From positions 1-8,305 of the forward strand of contig JAAYXG010000575.1 in the NCBI GenBank assembly GCA_012516015.1: a stretch of 8,305 nucleotides of DNA, in the 5' to 3' direction. Positions within the stretch are counted from its first letter, which is position 1. Every line of letters starts with the position of its first letter. Under the pieces are notes generated by a model, which worked only from the letters and a program-made list of their open reading frames with translations, was not told the origin of the DNA and searched no databases. Source of the stretch: Lysobacteraceae bacterium. GTDB taxonomy: Bacteria; Pseudomonadota; Gammaproteobacteria; Steroidobacterales; Steroidobacteraceae. The translations under genes were made by a program, and so were the position numbers. Shown piece after piece: positions 6,866 to 8,305 of the stretch.

Positions 6866-7272
6866 ACTGATTTCCAGCGCGCGATGACGATGCGCGTGCC
6901 TTTGCCCGGTGCCGAATCGATGCTGAACTCGTTGGTGAGACGTTTTGCTCCGCCCAGACCGAGACCCAAACCGGTTCCGGTCGTGAACCCGTCCTGCAAT
7001 GCTCGCGCGATATCCGGAATACCCGGACCTTCGTCCTCGAACGTGAGCCGCACGCCGCGCCGACCCCCGAGATCCACGGACTCGATGCGAACCCTGCCGC
7101 CGCCGCCGTGGTCGAGGGTGTTCCGGGCAAGCTCGCTCGCCGCGGTCACGAGCTTCGTCTGATCGACGAGCGAAAAGCCGGCGGCAACCGCTCGGATACG
7201 CACTTGCTGGCGCACACGCACGATGTCGTCGCCGGATCTGATCGGCAGGACGTCAGCCGCGCTCTCTGCCAC
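6862..7272 (-). CDS. rsbT: RsbT, serine/threonine switch kinase (GHKL ATPase)
   Basis: RsbT phosphorylates the STAS domains of RsbS and RsbR under stress and is then released to activate a downstream partner. The protein is 136 residues, matching the family length. All ATP-binding boxes of the GHKL fold are intact: the N box SELARNTLDHG at residues 46-56 (Glu47, Asn51, His55), the G1 box EDEGPGIPD at 79-87, and the glycine-rich G2 region TGTGLGLGLGGAKRL at 98-112. The start is a GTG inside the 3' end of rsbS (20-base overlap), preceded by a weak G-rich ribosome-binding stretch; no better start lies nearby. In Bacillus the partner is the phosphatase RsbU. No RsbU is encoded here, so the partner is probably one of the downstream gene products. 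Confidence 0.95.
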   Translation of the reverse strand: MAESAADVLPIRSGDDIVRVRQQVRIRAVAAGFSLVDQTKLVTAASELARNTLDHGGGGRVRIESVDLGGRRGVRLTFEDEGPGIPDIARALQDGFTTGTGLGLGLGGAKRLTNEFSIDSAPGKGTRIVIARWKSV

Positions 7273-7642
7273 TGGGCCCCCGGATCGTCGCGACTCGTTT
7301 GCCGATCAGCGTCATGCCTCGCTCGACATTGAGCGCCGTCTTCACACCGGTCAGCGACAAGCCGAGCTCGACGAGCGTGATCGCCACGGCCGGACGCATG
7401 CCGACGACGACCGTCTCCGCGTCGAGAATGCGCGAGACCGCGGCGATGTTGTCGAGCATGCGACCGATGAAGCTGTCTACGATCTCGAGAGAGGAAATGT
7501 CTATCAGCACGCCCTTCGCGCGAGTCTGCACGATCTTCTGCGTAAGATCGTCCTCGAGCGCGATCGCAAGCCGGTCGTGCATGTCGACCTGTATCGTGAT
7601 GAGCAACGCATCGCCCATCTTCAGAATCGGGATTCGATCCAT
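7253..7642 (-). CDS. rsbS: RsbS, STAS-domain stressosome scaffold / RsbT antagonist
   Basis: This 129-residue single STAS protein forms the stressosome core with RsbR and binds RsbT until phosphorylated. Its opening MDRIPILKMGDALLITIQVD is typical of RsbS, and DISSLEIVDS at residues 48-57 carries Ser57, which corresponds to the phosphorylated serine (Ser59) of Bacillus RsbS. A GMRPAVAITLVELGL segment follows, as in the family. I chose the ATG at 7642 because the conserved N terminus begins exactly there; the frame is open further upstream but that part overlaps the end of rsbR and is unlike RsbS. The Shine-Dalgarno sequence is weak, so translation may be coupled to rsbR, which ends 11 bases upstream. 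The 3' end overlaps the start of rsbT by 20 bases, as expected for proteins needed in fixed proportion. Confidence 0.95.
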   Translation of the reverse strand: MDRIPILKMGDALLITIQVDMHDRLAIALEDDLTQKIVQTRAKGVLIDISSLEIVDSFIGRMLDNIAAVSRILDAETVVVGMRPAVAITLVELGLSLTGVKTALNVERGMTLIGKRVATIRGPSGRERG

Positions 7643-7653
7643 GAGTCGAGGAC

Positions 7654-8305
7654 TCAGCGAGGCGCCGCGGTGGAGACGTCGACGACCGTACGACCCATGC
7701 GCTCCAACGCGACCGCAAAGGCATCGGCAAGGCTCGATTTCGTTACGACGTCGAGATCGACGCCCAAGTGCACCATCGTCTGCGCGATCTGCGGGCGGAT
7801 CCCGCTCACGATGCAATCCGCTCCCATCAAACGCGCGGCGGCGACGGTCTTGAGCAGGTGCTGCGCCACGAGGGTATCGACGGTGGGCACTCCAGTGATG
7901 TCGATGATCGCGATTTCGGCGCCGTAGTCGACGATGCTCTGCAGCAGGCTCTCCATGACGACCTGCGTACGCGCACTGTCGAGCGTTCCGATGAGCGGCA
8001 GGGCGAGCACGCCGTCCCAGAGCTTGACCACCGGCGTCGACAACTCCGCGATCTCGCGCTGCTGACGCACGATGACCTCTTCTCGACTGCGCTGATAGCT
8101 CTCCATCGTATGCACGCCAAGCTCGTCGATGAGATGCGAGAGATCCCAGACGCGCTGCGCCCGTTCCGCTACATCGCCTTTCGAGACAACGCCGAACAAC
8201 GGTCGCTTCAACGAGAAGAGGAAGAGCGCCGTTTCAGAGGGGGAGAATCCCTTCACGGCACGTGCGCGCGAAATTTCACCCAAATAGGCCCTGAGATTGT
8301 CGTAG
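7654..8305 (-). CDS. rsbR: RsbR-family stressosome protein (RsbRD_N-like + STAS), 5' end cut by window
   Basis: This is the sensor/scaffold subunit of the cytoplasmic stressosome, the large complex that sequesters the kinase RsbT. 216 residues are visible. The frame is open to the right edge (YDNLRAY precedes a possible TTG codon at 8283), so I treat the N terminus as missing rather than starting at that TTG; family members are usually about 270-300 residues. Visible residues 1-75 look like the RsbRD_N type of helical N-terminal domain (KGFSPSETALFLFSLKRPLF), not an obvious PAS or GAF domain. Residues 90-205 form a STAS domain with the family signatures STPVVKLWDGVLALPLIGTLD, DITGVPTVDT and GIRPQIAQT. 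Thr144 (VDT) and Thr176 (AQT) are the likely RsbT targets, by recall of the Bacillus RsbR sites and without an alignment. It is the most upstream gene seen and its stop lies 11 bases before rsbS. The promoter must lie outside the window. Confidence 0.93.
   Translation of the reverse strand, partial: YDNLRAYLGEISRARAVKGFSPSETALFLFSLKRPLFGVVSKGDVAERAQRVWDLSHLIDELGVHTMESYQRSREEVIVRQQREIAELSTPVVKLWDGVLALPLIGTLDSARTQVVMESLLQSIVDYGAEIAIIDITGVPTVDTLVAQHLLKTVAAARLMGADCIVSGIRPQIAQTMVHLGVDLDVVTKSSLADAFAVALERMGRTVVDVSTAAPR

Noticed and set aside
4107..7130. A 1007-codon open frame starting inside rsbT and running through the hybrid kinase
   Set aside because: Upstream of 5867 it is out of frame with the well-supported rsbT and phosphatase genes, and its translation is Arg/Ser-rich low-complexity sequence. 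Domain homology begins only at the GTG at 5867.
7643..7816. A longer N terminus for RsbS by upstream extension of its frame
   Set aside because: The extension lies in the 3' part of rsbR, is Arg-rich and does not resemble RsbS; family proteins begin at the position of the ATG at 7642.
8281..8283. TTG at 8283 as the start of RsbR
   Set aside because: The frame continues upstream to the window edge with family-like sequence (YDNLRAY), and the visible part is shorter than usual RsbR proteins.

Overview
The window is GC-rich (roughly 60-65% by eye) and densely packed. All eight genes I can support read on the minus strand, so transcription runs from high to low coordinates. Overlapping stops and starts, frequent GTG initiation, an RsbRST module without a nearby sigma-B, and a HisKA_2-type kinase suggest a Gram-negative, probably proteobacterial, soil or environmental bacterium. 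That placement is an inference, because there is no taxonomic marker in the window.

Region 1 (about 8305 down to 5864) is a stressosome module in canonical order: the C-terminal part of RsbR (scaffold/sensor, cut by the window edge), RsbS (STAS scaffold), RsbT (switch kinase) and an RsbX-like SpoIIE/PP2C phosphatase. The phosphatase carries an extra RsbT-type ATPase domain at its N terminus.

Region 2 (5867 down to 2644) continues the same unit without a gap. It encodes a HisKA-type hybrid kinase (degenerate RsbT-like domain, coiled coil, HisKA, HATPase, receiver), a receiver-HisKA_2 kinase and a stand-alone receiver. Adjacent genes overlap by 4 to 20 bases or lie 11 to 24 bases apart, so this looks like one seven-gene operon. 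The likely logic is that RsbR senses, RsbT phosphorylates the STAS proteins and is released, and the phosphatase resets the complex. The output then appears to go into a phosphorelay rather than to an anti-sigma/sigma-B cascade, since no sigma factor, RsbU, RsbV or RsbW is present. The most interesting point is the N terminus of the hybrid kinase. It is recognisably a paralogue of RsbT from the same operon but has lost its ATP-binding residues, which suggests a docking or decoy domain linking stressosome to kinase.

Region 3 (2643 down to 2434) is a 210-base non-coding gap with a small hairpin, an 11-base palindrome and a weak -10-like hexamer.

Region 4 (2433 down to 1) holds a two-gene glycosylation unit: a GT2 polyprenyl-phosphate glycosyltransferase, then a large GT39/ArnT-like membrane glycosyltransferase. 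The second gene starts on the stop codon of the first and stays open to the left edge, so its 3' end lies outside the window. Together they probably make a lipid-linked sugar and transfer it to an envelope acceptor.
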